Of a DNA stretch of 64,000 bases, positions 25,630 to 38,289 are shown piece by piece. Each line of letters begins with the position of its first letter. Position 1 is the stretch's first letter. A model generated the notes under the pieces. It did no database searches. It saw only the letters and a program-made list of their open reading frames with translations, and was not told where the DNA came from. Source of the DNA: Cucumis sativus (lineage: Eukaryota; Streptophyta; Magnoliopsida; Cucurbitales; Cucurbitaceae). The stretch spans positions 21,214,607-21,278,606 of the forward strand of contig NC_026656.2 in NCBI RefSeq assembly GCF_000004075.3, read 5' to 3'. The translations under genes and the position numbers were made by a program.

Positions 25630-28600
25630 ATGGAGAGTTTGCCCACCACCTCCAAACCCGAAAGACGTCCTCGATCCAAGCCTATTCATGCCTCCAAACC
25701 TTCTATACTTCTCGCATTCCTCTCATGTCTTGCTTGGCTTTATGTTGCTGGCAGGTATCTTCTTCTTCTACGTAGCCATGTTGATTGAAACCGCAGAATC
25801 TGAATCTCGGAAATTAAACCATACTTATAGTGCACTTTTATTCTTGGTGTTTTTTAGGCTCAATTGGATCTTATTATTTCATCCGATTCTTTTTTTCTAT
25901 TCCAATTTTTAAATGATCTTAAGATCATCAAGAAATGCATTCGCGGGGGAGGTAGAGAGAGAGAGAGGAAATTGATTGTTCTATTGCGATAATCTATTGC
26001 ATTTCACTTTAATCTTCCTTATCAATTCGTATATTCTGATTATTGTTGGTTTGGTTTCTTCAGGCTATGGCAGGATGCAGAAAATAGGAAATTACTGACT
26101 ACTCTTTTACAGAAGAACGCATCCCAGGTATATGGATTATTAGTACTTTTTTTATTCTAGGAGAAATATGTTGGAATTGCTGCCAAATTTTACATTTCCT
26201 TTACTTGAATTGAAAGTTTGTATGAATACTGCACGCGTATTTGCTAATAGCTTGTATCCGATAATTCTAGTTCTACATTTAATCGTTTTTCTCCGCGTCC
26301 AGCCATTAATTCGCCATATCTGCAGAAATGATTTGTTCATTTTTTAGCATTGTGCCCTCGATTCATTAAAATTCTGTCACTGTTTGCAGAGACCCGTGAT
26401 TTTAAGCGTTGAAGATAAGCTGCAAGTCCTGGGTTGCAAGTATGAAGCTAATGTTCCTTTCTTGATTCTCGTATAAAACCCTAGATCTTTGTTTTGTAAT
26501 TTTTTGTCTTCTTTTAAATGATCTCGTGCGTCTTTCTTGCAAGAGTTGGACGTTTTGTTTCCTTTCATTCTTTGTAAAATTGTTTCTATTTACGTAGTTA
26601 TTAATAAATTCTAATCTTGATATTTCGCATTTATTGAACTAAAACTTTTATTAAGAGATTTGGAGAGAAGGATTGTGGAAGTTGAGATGGATTTAACATT
26701 AGCGAAGAGTCAAGGATACCTGAAGAATCAACTGCGACAAAGTGGATCTTCTTCTGACCCTGGCCGTAAGCTCCTTGCTGTTATCGGTGTTTATACAGGA
26801 TTTGGAAGTCGACTGAGGCGCAATGTATTCAGAGGATCCTGGATGCCAAAAGGTTAGTCAAAGTTTAGATACTGTTTGATTGGGGGTGATAGAGCTTCAT
26901 TTAAAGCAAAAATTTATTGTCTTGTTCTAATAGTCTGTAGGAGTGATTGGTATATTATACTTAAATCTAGGAAATCTAGCATGCCCATGGTATCAATGAT
27001 TGGTAACTGGTTTTGGTGGTATTGTCATTTTTCCTTGGAAATGAAAGACTTCCTCCTATTGTCGGGCCCTGTAATAGGTACGCAGAAAGAACGATAGTTC
27101 CTTGCAATTCAACATGGTTTATTATTAAACAGGATTAGGGGAGAAAAAAAGAGGGGAAGAGCCATGCTTCACATAAAATAATGATAGACTCCCTATCTAC
27201 CAGTACAGCAGGAGAGAGAGAAAGAAGTAACATGTGCATATGAATGACACGTGGGAATTGGCAAAGGGAAGGGTTAGTAGTTAGTATAAATAAAAGCAGT
27301 ATGAGGGCGGGAAAGTTAGTTATGTTTTTGAGTTTGGAGAGATCTTTCTGTTCTTCCTTGAAAGGGAGGATAGCAGGAGAGAATTATTCGATATTGTAAC
27401 AAGGAATTCATTCCTATAGTATCATCAATAATAATAGGAATTACAACTACATTCGACTTCCATCAAATAGATCTTGAAAGTGATGTTTGCATTAGACTGA
27501 AACTGATGCTTGGATATATTCTTGCGATGGAGAAATGTATTATTTTAAGAAATTATAGGGGAATGAATTCTCTGCTAGAATATTTGAATCTTATAGAATT
27601 ACTTGTAAATGTTTCAATATTTGAAGAAACATTGACCGGTTTAATTTCATGGTGGGATGTGTGTGAACATGTATTTGATGATATATGATAATAGTTCTTT
27701 TGGGATTTATAGGTGATGCATTGAAAAAGCTGGAGGAAAGAGGGGTGATTATACGCTTTGTTATTGGTCGGAGGTTTTCCTTTCCACTTTCAACTCTATT
27801 TCACATCAGTGTTCTACACTTACATTTCTTTCATTTGATGACATTATGTTTTTCAATCTCTTTGTTGTTACATGTCATAACTTTACTGATTTGGTATTGG
27901 CAGTGCAAACCGAGGTGATAGCTTAGACCGCAATATTGACAAGGAAAACCTTTCAACTAAGGACTTCTTGATACTTGTATGTTATAAAAGTTTAAGCCTT
28001 GCATATATACACCTGTTCCTATCACTTAGAATTAGCAAAGACTTTCCAACTCAACTTTTTGGTTCATGGTTCCCGTGGTAGTAATAACTGTGCTTGCATG
28101 TTATCTTGTTTCCACTGGACTCTATCTAGACAATATCATCCGTAGATGGTTTGTTAAGGAGTATCTCTTTATGTATTGATATTGTACAGTTTATAGACTT
28201 TGTTAATTTATTCACGCCACCAATTGCTTTGAAATTCTCAACACTTGTTCCTTATATTTTGTAGGAAGGTCATGAAGAAGCTGATGAAGAGTTACCAAAG
28301 AAGGCCAAGTTCTTCTTCAGTACAGCAGTTCAAAATTGGGATGCACAATTTTACGTGAAAGTCGATGACAACATCGACCTTGATCTTGGTTGATCATCTA
28401 ATCAACAACCTCTATTTCCAAGAAATTTATTTATCATGGCTTGCTGATTAATTGAAACTTTCTTTTGGCCAAGTAGAGGGTTTAATTGGGCTTCTTGAAC
28501 ATCGTCGTGGTCAAGATAGTACTTATGTTGGATGCATGAAATCTGGAGATGTGATTGCTGACGAGTATGCGCTCTACCATTCCATTTTTTATTATTAAAT

Positions 28601-30031
28601 ATACGTGGGTGTATGAATTATATGCTCCAACTTCTACTTTTTAAATTGATTTTGGAAATTGTTTTCACCTCCTTAAGCTTCCGTTTTTTATGATAAAGAC
28701 TCTTCATTCTTTGTTTTTGTAAGGTCAAGATTTTATGGTACTCACTCATGTAATTATCCAGTGCTCTAATCTGTTGAAATGCTATGTATTTTTTTTTTTC
28801 AGAGGAAAGCAGTGGTATGAACCTGAATGGTGGAAGTTTGGAGATGAGAAATCGTATGTTATCTAGCTTCAGGATGGAGCCATGAAGGAATTTTGTAATT
28901 ATGTTCTTCAAATATATTGAATACTGCCTCGACTGCAGGTGTAAAACGTGATCAATTTTTGCATATCCTTTAGGTACTTCCGGCATGCGTCTGGTGCCCT
29001 TATTATCCTCTCCAAGAATCTGGCTCAGTATATTAATATTAACAGGTAATTTCAACAACTCAAGTACCAGAAGATGATTTACTTTATCAAAGCTGTATTC
29101 CATGTTCAGAAGTCTAGGATTCCATTCTCAGTTACTTCTAGTCTATGGGAAGAGAATATTTTTATAACTCAGATTATCTTTTTCCATTAGAATTATAATC
29201 AACAAGAGTCGGTATCTGCCAAATTGTACTCCTTTAAGACAAGTTAACTCCATCAATTTGAATGTGGTATTCTGCTCTATAAATATAAAAGAATCTTATT
29301 ACTGAAATTGCTCAAGTCCTTTATTCAACTTTTAATTTCTAGAATATATTTCTTGGTTATGTCATGTATCATAATTGTCCTGCCTCTGAGGCCTTATTAA
29401 ATGTTGATTTTATTTGCAGTGCATCGTTGAAAACTTATGCACATGACGATATATCAGTGGGATCATGGATGATTGGTCTCCAGGCTACTCATATAGATGA
29501 TAATCGACTGTGCTGCAGTAGTATTAGACAAGGTGAATGTGCCTCCATTCTATTATTGTGGTACTTGGTTTTTTCTCATATTTCTACCACTGTTTTAAAG
29601 TACTACTTGATTTGGAAAATTGATGGGAGCAGCTCAAAGGTGCTTTGGTGCATACTTTTTCCTGCTCATCATTTACCCCCAAATCTTAACTTTCTATAAA
29701 GAAAAGGTTTGTGGGTTGTCAAATGAGTTGGATGAAATGCGAGACACCAATACGGCCTTTAGTTTGCATTTGTATTATTCTTCTTTAATGGAAGAGTTAA
29801 AATGAAACAAACTGATACATTAATAGGAAACTCTATAAGAACAGAAACAAAACCATAAAACGTTATAGGCCTTAGGCACTAGTCGTTTAAGAAGTTTACT
29901 TCACCAGGTGGAATTACTAACTGTTCAAATCACTGCAAAGAGGTACTTTGGTTTTTGGTTTATGGATATGTACTTATGCCAATGATGGATATCCCTTTTT
30001 TTTTTCAGACAAGGTGTGCTCCGTGGTTTAA
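25630..30031 (+). CDS. HPGT3: hydroxyproline O-galactosyltransferase, HPGT2/HPGT3 type (GT31), 12 exons, 346 aa
   Basis: This Golgi enzyme adds the first galactose to hydroxyproline of arabinogalactan proteins. Exons: 25630-25754, 26064-26127, 26390-26439, 26656-26852, 27713-27773, 27904-27976, 28265-28388, 28477-28564, 28803-28853, 28974-29045, 29420-29532, 30009-30031. All introns are GT-AG and the 1041-nt frame stays open. Residues 25-41 are a signal anchor ([17 protein letters not shown]). A coiled stem with [13 protein letters not shown] follows. The GT31 domain holds [43 protein letters not shown] (metal-binding DDN at 224-226), [17 protein letters not shown] and [11 protein letters not shown]. 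The C-terminus is SSIRQDKVCSVV. The MESLPTT start and DDN motif match HPGT2/HPGT3 rather than HPGT1, as I remember them. Intron 4 (860 bp) may contain an LTR-like insert. The paralogue assignment is less certain than the family. Confidence 0.93.
27070..27465 (+). mobile_element. possible solo LTR-like insertion in HPGT intron 4
   Basis: This part of the intron is more GC- and purine-rich than the rest. It starts TG and ends CA, and in order it holds a G-box (CACGTG, 27248-27253), a TATA box (TATAAATA, 27285-27292) and a termination-like ATTGTAACAAGG...ATCATCAATAATAATAGG stretch, the layout of a plant Copia LTR. No matching 5-base target duplication is visible at these ends, and no internal retroelement genes are present, so the boundaries and identity are tentative. 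Confidence 0.35.
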
Positions 30032-31327
30032 TAAACCCACAATAACTGAGGGCGGTAGATTATCTGGACATGCAGCAAATTTTTCGGAGCTTACACAATT
30101 CTTTTACTACAGTTTAATGTGCCTGAGTTCACCTTCCATCTGAGCTGACACCGGAGAATCTCGACATGTTCACTAGATTTCTCTTTTCGGATGCTGAGGT
30201 ACACAGCAAATTTTTTTTCTCGGGATAATAGTGACAGGTCGATCGAACTGAATGCCCTCTTGTTAATATTAGAAAGTAGAAAATTAGTTTGATACATATG
30301 ATGGATAATATTGAAATATCACAGTTCTTTTTTCCCTTCTCCTTTCTCTTCCTCGTTAATATTTCTTTCTTCTTTCTGAAGAGAAATTGCTGTCTTCAAA
30401 TAAAATGTTAAATTCAGCAAAGCGGTATTTACATTTACAATCTGTGCCACATTACTCTAATTCATAGGGCTGGGTTTGCCATGTGAGTCCAAGAGATCAT
30501 TTTTTTTTCTGTTTCAAGTATGGAACTTTTAAGAATGTTATCACTTTATGGGAAACATAAGCGGTTCTTTAGAAAGTTTTGAAATTAATTTTCTTGTTCG
30601 AGTCCAAGAGATCATTGTTTCTTGTTATTTCTTCTCCTGCTAAAAAAAATGTTCCGGAATCATTTTTGGTTTCTTGTGCTTTAAAATTTTAAATTGAAGT
30701 TGTAGATGAAAAAAAAATGATTTCAATTGTGATATGGAAAGAGTGGGAAACAACAACCGAAGTTCATATTAAGGAAACTTGATCTTGTTTTTTACCCCCG
30801 AAATATAAGTTTAATCTTAGGAATGTTTCTTAAGAACAAAAAACAAGCAAATATCTCATAAATTGAAAACAAAAAAAAAATCTAAAATGTTACCAAACGA
30901 CTTAATAAGTTCACTTTACCCTACTGGTCACATTAAGTTTCAAAATGTGTATTGATTAAGAATTGTACGGAACTTGGAACGGTAAATTTCACCCAAACCG
31001 CTGGCAGACCTTTCGTGTCAAATCTTAACAAGCGATTTGCAGTGATTCTTAAATACTTGAAAAGAAATTATTAGAAAAGAAACGAAATCATTTGACACGA
31101 AGAAACAAGAAATTTCATCAGAAGCCCTTGGAGAATCGTCATTCCGACCAAGAATAAATATATGAAACGAAAATTAAATAACACACTAACAATGAAAGTT
31201 GCTGAATGACTGATATGTAACACGATGGACAAGACTTTCTAAATAATTTAAGAACAAAGTAAAATGCATGATATCAGAAGTTAAGGCGAATGCAATGGTG
31301 AAGCTCGTTGCCATAATTCACACAGCT
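30032..31327. other. convergent intergenic region between HPGT and MEMO genes
   Basis: Both genes end towards this region, so it should hold two 3' UTRs. A 17-base direct repeat, GAGTCCAAGAGATCATT, occurs at 30485-30501 and again at 30600-30616. No open frame or RNA gene is supported. Confidence 0.6.
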
Positions 31328-34300
31328 TCAAGCATCCACCTTGGCTGCAGCTGATGCGTAGCTCACACTGCTGTCTCTAGTTGTTTTGCATTGACTCGAT
31401 TGCTCATATCGAAGGAATTTTATTTTTATTTTTGTCGAGCTGTGCTTCAACATCTGGTGAAACAAAACCAACAAATTCATAATCAGATTCAGAGGATGCA
31501 GCAGAGTGAAAATTATAAACCCTAATGAGACCAGAAGAAATCAGAATATGCACAACTTCAAGATACGTTATGTGTAGAAACAAAATACCTCAGATCAATA
31601 AACCCTAAAATCTAAATCTTCATTCAAATAACTTCAAAAGCCAATTTTTTTTCTATATTTTAAAGTTGATTAAACGTGCATAAATCAAACAAATCTCCAT
31701 ATCATCTGTCCAACATTCCTCAGAAGAGAGTGTTCAAGATTCTAACTAGAATGCATGGATGATAATTTTATACATGTATTCAATATATGTAGAAGCCCAA
31801 GAGAACTTCAGCACATGCTTTTTACTCATGAGGAAGGGACCCTTTCGAGGAACCAACCTCGAACGTAATTTCTTTATTCAAGGACTATCCTCTTTTATTT
31901 TTCTTTTACTTTTTCAGCTCTTCCCTTTCTTTATCATTAGTTTTAGAGTGTTTTCTGGCACTTACATGAAGAAATACACTAATAGGGTGGCGACCACAAA
32001 TGGTGTTGTCATATTCCTGCAGGTACTTTTTGAATGCTTCAGCATCACCTGTTTCTATTATATCCATACCCATACGGTCCAAAGCTTCAATAGATTTGTA
32101 TATTGGTCCATGTTTCTTGTCGTAGTGCATGTAGCTGAACCTAAAGTACACATCAGACGAAATTCAGAACAATAATGACAGTAACTTTGAAAGCCATTTA
32201 TTGTGAGATTCATGAATTAAATACTTCATATACATCCAACAGGCATCAACACATAAGGGCAATGAGTGCAGTGATGAAATGAAAAAGAATCACTTTTTCC
32301 CAATATGTGGAAAACTAGAGAGCTGACTCTAATCAGTAATTACTAATATACTGTCAACTTAATTTTACTTAAATTCGAGGCCCAGTCAAACCTAGCCATT
32401 TAAGAGACTTCCAATGAACAACCACGACAGTTGATATAGCTAGTCTGTACAGTCAGAACTAAGAGCAGAAAAATGACCCCACATTCAAGCAAAACTAATT
32501 TGCACCTTAGGCCTTTTTATAATAACTAAGATTGTTAGAAAGCACTAATAACAAAATAGAGCCCAAAGAGTAATAAACCTCGCTAAATCTATGGCTACAT
32601 TATAGGACGTGCCATATAGATCTCAAAATGAACCATGCCATTATATAAGATAGTGATAGAACATACCGAGACCCCCAATGACAAAAATCTGAGGATATAG
32701 AAAAGAAATTTTTTGGATCATCCACATATTTGGCAAGCAGGCGTCCATATGTGGCTTCACTTTCTGCAGAAACAGCACCAACTAAAATGGGTACAACTTT
32801 CACTGGATGCCTGCATGAGTGCCTCGTTATCAGTATGAGTAGGTTTCTAGAATGCTATATAATCCCTCGTTCAATAAAAAAATATACACATATATACCCC
32901 TCAAATACTTTGGCAAGATATGGCAAATGCATTTCCATGCTATGTTCAGCTTCATCAACATGCATGTCCATCAATTCAAATTTTCCGGTAGCTTTTAGCT
33001 CCTCAATGACTGTCAAAGTGAATAAAACAAAGAAATTTAGGGATTAAAGGAAGACCCAGTTTTTCATGGATGCAAGCACAAGAAAACCTATATGAGAAAC
33101 CAAGTCCAGTTGAGAAAAAAATGAAAATTCTCAAAGAAAAAAATTGAAATCAGAATACCTTCCAAATCAATAGGAAGGTCCCCCACAGGGGTCTGGTAAA
33201 TAGTGGCAGTTGAAAGAGCACATTTTGGTGTGTAATAGTGGTGAGATGGGCCAAGAAGAAAGATCCTAGAACTGCAAGCATCAGCATCTAGTATATTAGC
33301 AACAAGCTGGAAGCCGCTTCGAAACGAACCAACAATTATTTTGGAGATGATATGAGAATATGGTATTTGAAATAATTAAGATTTGTTAAACGAACTATTT
33401 TCTTAAAACAGCTTTTCATTTTTGCTTTAAAAAATGTTCTTAGAGTGTTGTGATAAGTGACAAGTCACTTTTAGAAAGAGTTTTCTAGACATGTTCACGT
33501 ATTTCACTGAATTCTATTAGAACATAAACACATAATAATAATGAGTTTTGGAATGAGCTAAACTTAAACACCAAGTAGCATACAGAATTTGTTGGGATAG
33601 AGTAGTAGTGATGAAAGGGAGATAAACTCACATGTTTGTTGGATCAATGTTACCAAACGCATATGCAGCAGCACGTCCTGAGTATGAATAACCAGCATGC
33701 CTGTGTTTCCACACCAAACCAAATGCATCAAAATTGATACATTTTAATTTTTTTCAGAAAACTTTTCTTACAGAAACTTACGGAGCAATTACACCACGTA
33801 CATCCGGGGATTTAGACAGGCCTGATGCGCTCAGCCACCCATCAAGCTCCTCTGCGAGTTTCTTAGCTAGAAAGAGAGAAAAAAAAATAAAGAGGGAGAG
33901 AGAATTTAACATACGATATCTCACTATCCATTTGCGTTTGCCTTCCACAAACTATAAAAACTACAATATGAAGATAAAAGAAAACCCAAACACCAACCTC
34001 CTCACTATGTCATGGAAGCTCACACACACAAGCAATGTTAAATTCTTCCAATTTTTTATTGTTGTATACTTAAGATGGCATACAGCTAAGTTCGTCCATA
34101 AATCATAATCTCATGCATCTGAGTGTATTTTGGATCGAACTTGGGAGAACGCTTTATCTCCTCATCAGTAGAATAAAAGTTTAAGCTTACCCCCAAGTAT
34201 ATCCCAACACAAAAGAGGTATTATTAAAAATATTACTCGATCACATTCATATTTAAACCAAAAGCAGAATATTTAAAGAATTGCTAGATAATAAACTTTA

Positions 34301-34863
34301 ATTAAAAAAGGATAGAACGAACGCCCTAAACTCATGAACCTTCGGATGATGAAATTCAGCCAATATCAATGGTCCAACAAAGCATCTCACTCTCAACCGG
34401 GTCTAAATTTGAAGTTATAATTTCATTCCCTCTTCGTGAAATTAGCAGCACAACAGTAAGATCAAGACTTCACAACTGAAATTGAAGTACCCCCACAATA
34501 TACAACCAATAAAACCCGATATCCTAAACGTACCATAATCACTGTGTCATGTAAGTTTAATCAATGGACTTCTACAAACTTCATTGCGCAGCTGAGGAAG
34601 CCACAAAAATCTAGCTTGAGCTCGAATTGAATAAAAAAAAAAATTAAAACTTCCAGGATTGTAATTTTAAAAATCACAGTGCCTTCCAGAAGTTGGGCTG
34701 AGTATCGTAAATCAATGAAAATAAATAATAATCAGAACATAAAGCAAAGTGAAGAATTGAAAAGCAATCAAGCCAAAAGGTTCATGCAAAGAGTAAGAGA
34801 AGGCGACTTACAATTGTCGGTGTACCAAGAACCGGCATGAGAGGCTCTTCTAATTTTGTCCAT
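31328..34863 (-). CDS. MEMO-family protein (8 exons, 291 aa)
   Basis: Exons on the minus strand: 34863-34812, 33866-33782, 33700-33632, 33271-33159, 33009-32898, 32810-32667, 32140-31966, 31453-31328, all GT-AG and in frame. The protein starts [17 protein letters not shown] and matches the MEMO1/AMMECR-linked 'system protein B' family, a dioxygenase-like fold. Conserved residues include His47 ([10 protein letters not shown]), His79-His80 ([15 protein letters not shown]), [29 protein letters not shown], and Cys240 (NTICGRHP). These correspond in order to the iron-binding His, His and Cys of human MEMO1. The usual plant C-terminal tail (LRYEQSSQC...SVSYASAAA) is present. Length is normal for the family. 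Human MEMO1 is tied to cell motility and iron handling. The plant role is unknown to me. No transit peptide is seen, so the protein is likely cytosolic. Confidence 0.95.
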
Positions 34864-35136
34864 AACAGGAACTAAGATCAGATTGAAACAAAAGGAGCAA
34901 AAGGGTGAGAGAATGAAACAGAAACACGGTAGTGAGTGAAAGAAGATAGAAAAATGAGAAGGAACTGACTTGTGTGTTGTTCTTTGTTCTACTTCTAATC
35001 GAAAATACTAAAAGAACTTGAGAATCGCTTTTAAAAACTATTCTGATCTCTGAGTTCTCACGCAACTTCCCCGGTTTTCAATTTTCAATTTTCAATTTCC
35101 CCGATTCCGCCGCTCCCATATTTATCTCAATCTCTT

Positions 35137-35159
35137 TGGGCCTAACTCAAGAAGGCCCA
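35137..35159. promoter_or_regulatory. two site II elements upstream of the MEMO gene
   Basis: TGGGCC at 35137-35142 and its inverse GGCCCA at 35154-35159 lie about 275-300 bases upstream of the minus-strand ATG at 34863. The pairing resembles the element pair before the HPGT gene and is typical of constitutively expressed plant genes. Confidence 0.5.
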
Positions 35160-37491
35160 TTTCATTTTCTAACTGTTCTATCTTTACTTTTATGTTTTGA
35201 TTTAATAATTCTTTTAGATTTCGATTTCATATTTGCCTTTAAATCATTTTTAACCAACTGCTGTTAAATTTTTTTAATTCCTTCTTATTTTATATTCAAC
35301 CTACATAATGGCCCTATCTTTTTTTTTATATATATTATTGTTATGGAAGATAATGGTTGAGATTGTTCAATTATTTATGTAGATTGATCAATTATTTTAT
35401 TAGTGGTAGGATATGCTTCAATAATTAAGTTATGTTCTTTAAAATAAACAATTAAGTAATATATACTTGACTAATAAGTTAAATATCCAAGTCTCCCCAC
35501 TCTCATATATGCATGCCTTTAGTAATTAAAAAATAAAATTGTAAAATTAGAGAACTAACCCACAATCTACCTAAGTAATTTTACTTGGGTGCTTTTCAAT
35601 CTTATTTTGTTTGTGTTTATATAATTTTATCTGTATTTTATTTCTATTTTGAAATTTAGGATAGTGAATTAGGGTAGATTTTGGCATTTGATTATGTATA
35701 TGTCTCTTCTTCTTCCTTCCTCATTTGTGTGGAGGAGGCTCGTAGATTTGTATTTTGGCCTTTGGCTTAATGTTTTCCTTTCTTTGTAAATAAAAACAAT
35801 ATATATCACTCTCAACAGTAGAAAGAACCAATCTGATAACAATTTATAGAATTGGTATTGCATGTTACTTTCAAAATTATGATTCAACTTATACATGTCT
35901 TTGTTCTGTACAAAATTATTGTACATAAATTTATATTTAGCTACTTGGTGATTCCATTTTTCTCTTTTTTATTTTTTTCATTAGCATAGTCAATGTGAGT
36001 TGATTGAATAGGTAGTTATGGAGTTTAAAGTGAATAATAATGAGAGTCTATCTATATGTATAAATAAATACTAGACATTATTAAAGAATGGGGAAATACC
36101 ATATTAATAAATTCTTATTAAAAAATATATACTTAATGTAAAACATTAATTATTTACTTCAAAAACATCATTATTTTCAAAAGTTTCAAAATACTCTTAA
36201 ATTATTGCAACATACTTTTAGAAATAGTAAAACAAATTTTGATTGACTTTCTAAATATTTATAAGTGTAAAAAGATGTAAATGTCAATCGATGGCAAAAG
36301 GGAGACATAGCTTTAATAACTAACTAATAACTCATAGTCTACTTATACTAAATACTTATAAAGTTAATCTAAACGAATCATATCATTCAAGATTTTTTAA
36401 AAACATTTAAGGACATTTTTTTAACAATTAAGATTTTTTTTAACAAAGTGATTTACATCCAAATCATAGCAACGTTATTGTTGAACTTAGTAAAGAAATA
36501 AATCAAATATATTTTGTAGTTCTTTTAAAAGTAAGTGATATTTTTTAATCGAAGTTTTTTTTTTGTTTACAATTTAGCCTACATTTTTATTTTCTAGTTT
36601 CTAAATTTTATAATTTAAGTTTTAATAATATAACTTCTCACCCAAGTTTTCCATCCCATTGCCTTTGTCACTCAATTTTAGTTAAATCATTTAAAATAAC
36701 TATGAAGTTGATTTTCAAAATTAATTTTGATAGTATGAAATTCTGCCCCCCAAAAAAACAATTATTCATTATAACTATTTAGTTAGCAAACATATATTTT
36801 TTTGCAGGGAATTAACAAATAAATATTGAAAATAAATATTCAAGAATTCAAAAGTAATATTTAAAATCCCAACAAAAAAAGGCAAAAAAATGTTAAAGTT
36901 CAAGATTACAGAAAATAAATATAATAATGATCTAATATTTTAAAATAAAAAATAAAACTCAAAACTTTAATAATAAAAATGTTAGCACTTGAAACTTATT
37001 GAGAAAAACAAATTCCTTAATTGAATTTGTTGGTTTTTTTTAATTATAAAAAAACTATAATTCCTCTTCTCTCCATGTTCTTTACAACAGAAACCTGTCT
37101 CCTCCATTTTAATGGATTCTCACCTCCATCAACAGTCAATCCCAAGCATATTATCATCACCTATAAAACCACACTGAAATTAATAAAATACAAAAACTAG
37201 AAACATTAAAAATAGTTATTTGAAAAAAATGGCATGAAGAAATCAATTAGTTTACTATATAACCTGACATAGAAGCAAACTCAGTCGCCACGGTAAAATA
37301 ACGGCTACCGAATATCAGACCCAAACAAATTACAACGGCAACCGGTTTCAATCGATGGAAGAACAGTTCGGTTTTAAAATGTGTATTCACAATTGCATTT
37401 CTTATATCTAATTTTGTACAATCTAATTCACAAATTTACTTTAACAGATGATTTGACTTCACTTAAATCTGCCAAAAATCAATCAAACTAA
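35160..37491. other. intergenic, AT-rich
   Basis: No gene supported. The stretch at 36.0-37.0 kb is rich in A/T runs. The part nearest 37.5 kb should be 3' UTR of the serine-rich protein gene. The open frame at 35669-35926 (-) matches nothing I know. Confidence 0.5.
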
Positions 37492-38097
37492 TCAATCGGC
37501 CTTCGACATGACCGAAAGCCGGCTGGGCTGCGGCCGGAAATTGGCTCGTCTTCTCAACTGGTGTGAAGAGGGTCGAATCAAAGCAGTCAACGCTCGCTTG
37601 ACCCACTCTCCTTCAACCCCACCGATTCTCACCAGCGAGTTCGTCATCGCAGACCTCCGCATGTTCAAACCGCTCGATGAATACGCCGACGACGACGCCT
37701 GATGTTGGTGAATGCCACTTCCCGACTTTTTATGTAGACTGCACCGGAAGGAACCGGGGTGAGTCGTCGGCGAACACGTGCACGGCTTTTTCGGTAGAGA
37801 AACCGGCGAGTTCCGGTTGGAAAGTGTCGGCGAACCGGTTCGGTGACCAATGGAAAATCGAACAGAGTGAGACAGGGGAGTGGAAGAAATGTTGACACGA
37901 GTAGGAGAAACGGATCGATGGTGGTTATGATGATGATCGTCGTGATCGTGGTTTTGGAGAAAGATTGAGGATCCGGAAGAGAAGCCGAAGTTTGTTGAAG
38001 CAGCGAACGAAGAAATCCCAGGAGAAGAGAATTGAGATTGAAATCGAGCGCCGGCGGGAAATGGGCGGAGAACTGGGCCGCTTGTTTCCTTCTTCAT
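37492..38097 (-). CDS. plant serine-rich protein (At5g11090/At5g25280-like), 201 aa
   Basis: An intronless gene starting MKKETSGPVLRPFPAGARFQ. It is Ser-rich throughout, with a His/Asp-rich patch at 49-60 (NHDHDDHHHNHH). Two blocks mark a plant-specific family: CTCSPTTHPGSFRCSLH (Cys106, 108, 119) and a basic C-terminal part with MTNSLVRIGGVEGEWVKRAL followed by an Arg-rich stretch ending PSRLSVMSKAD. There is no signal peptide or membrane segment. From memory this matches the Arabidopsis proteins annotated only as 'serine-rich protein-related'. No biochemical role is known to me. The CxC...C cluster with His residues could bind metal, but that is inference. GC content is clearly higher than the flanks, as expected of a real coding exon, and a TATA box lies about 100 bases upstream. 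Confidence 0.88.
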   Translation of the reverse strand: MKKETSGPVLRPFPAGARFQSQFSSPGISSFAASTNFGFSSGSSIFLQNHDHDDHHHNHHRSVSPTRVNISSTPLSHSVRFSIGHRTGSPTLSNRNSPVSLPKKPCTCSPTTHPGSFRCSLHKKSGSGIHQHQASSSAYSSSGLNMRRSAMTNSLVRIGGVEGEWVKRALTALIRPSSHQLRRRANFRPQPSRLSVMSKAD

Positions 38098-38195
38098 GGA
38101 GAAGAGTATTATTTAGGTTTTTTGTTTCGGTTCACTCTCAGATTGGGGATTTGGGATTACGTTTTGGTAAACCAAGTTTGTATCGGTGGTGTGGA

Positions 38196-38202
38196 ATTTA
38201 TA
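38196..38202 (-). promoter_or_regulatory. TATA box of the serine-rich protein gene
   Basis: TATAAAT on the minus strand, about 100 bases upstream of the ATG at 38097, which would leave a leader of roughly 65-70 bases. Confidence 0.6.
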
Positions 38203-38289
38203 GGTGGGATGGGAGTGGGGGTGGTTGGATTGGAATTTGCTTGTAAACTGAAGGGTATTTTTCGAAAATAAGGTGGGGCATAGGAATGC

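Noticed and set aside
25339-25689. 116-aa minus-strand open frame
   Set aside because: Antisense shadow of HPGT exon 1 and its leader; no plant protein features.
28377-28388. HPGT active site has DDN instead of the usual GT31 DDD
   Set aside because: KVDDN is, from memory, normal in HPGT2/HPGT3 proteins, so it is a family trait and not a defect.
28618-29103. 161-aa minus-strand open frame
   Set aside because: Lies antisense across HPGT exons 9 and 10, which are supported by splice sites and family motifs.
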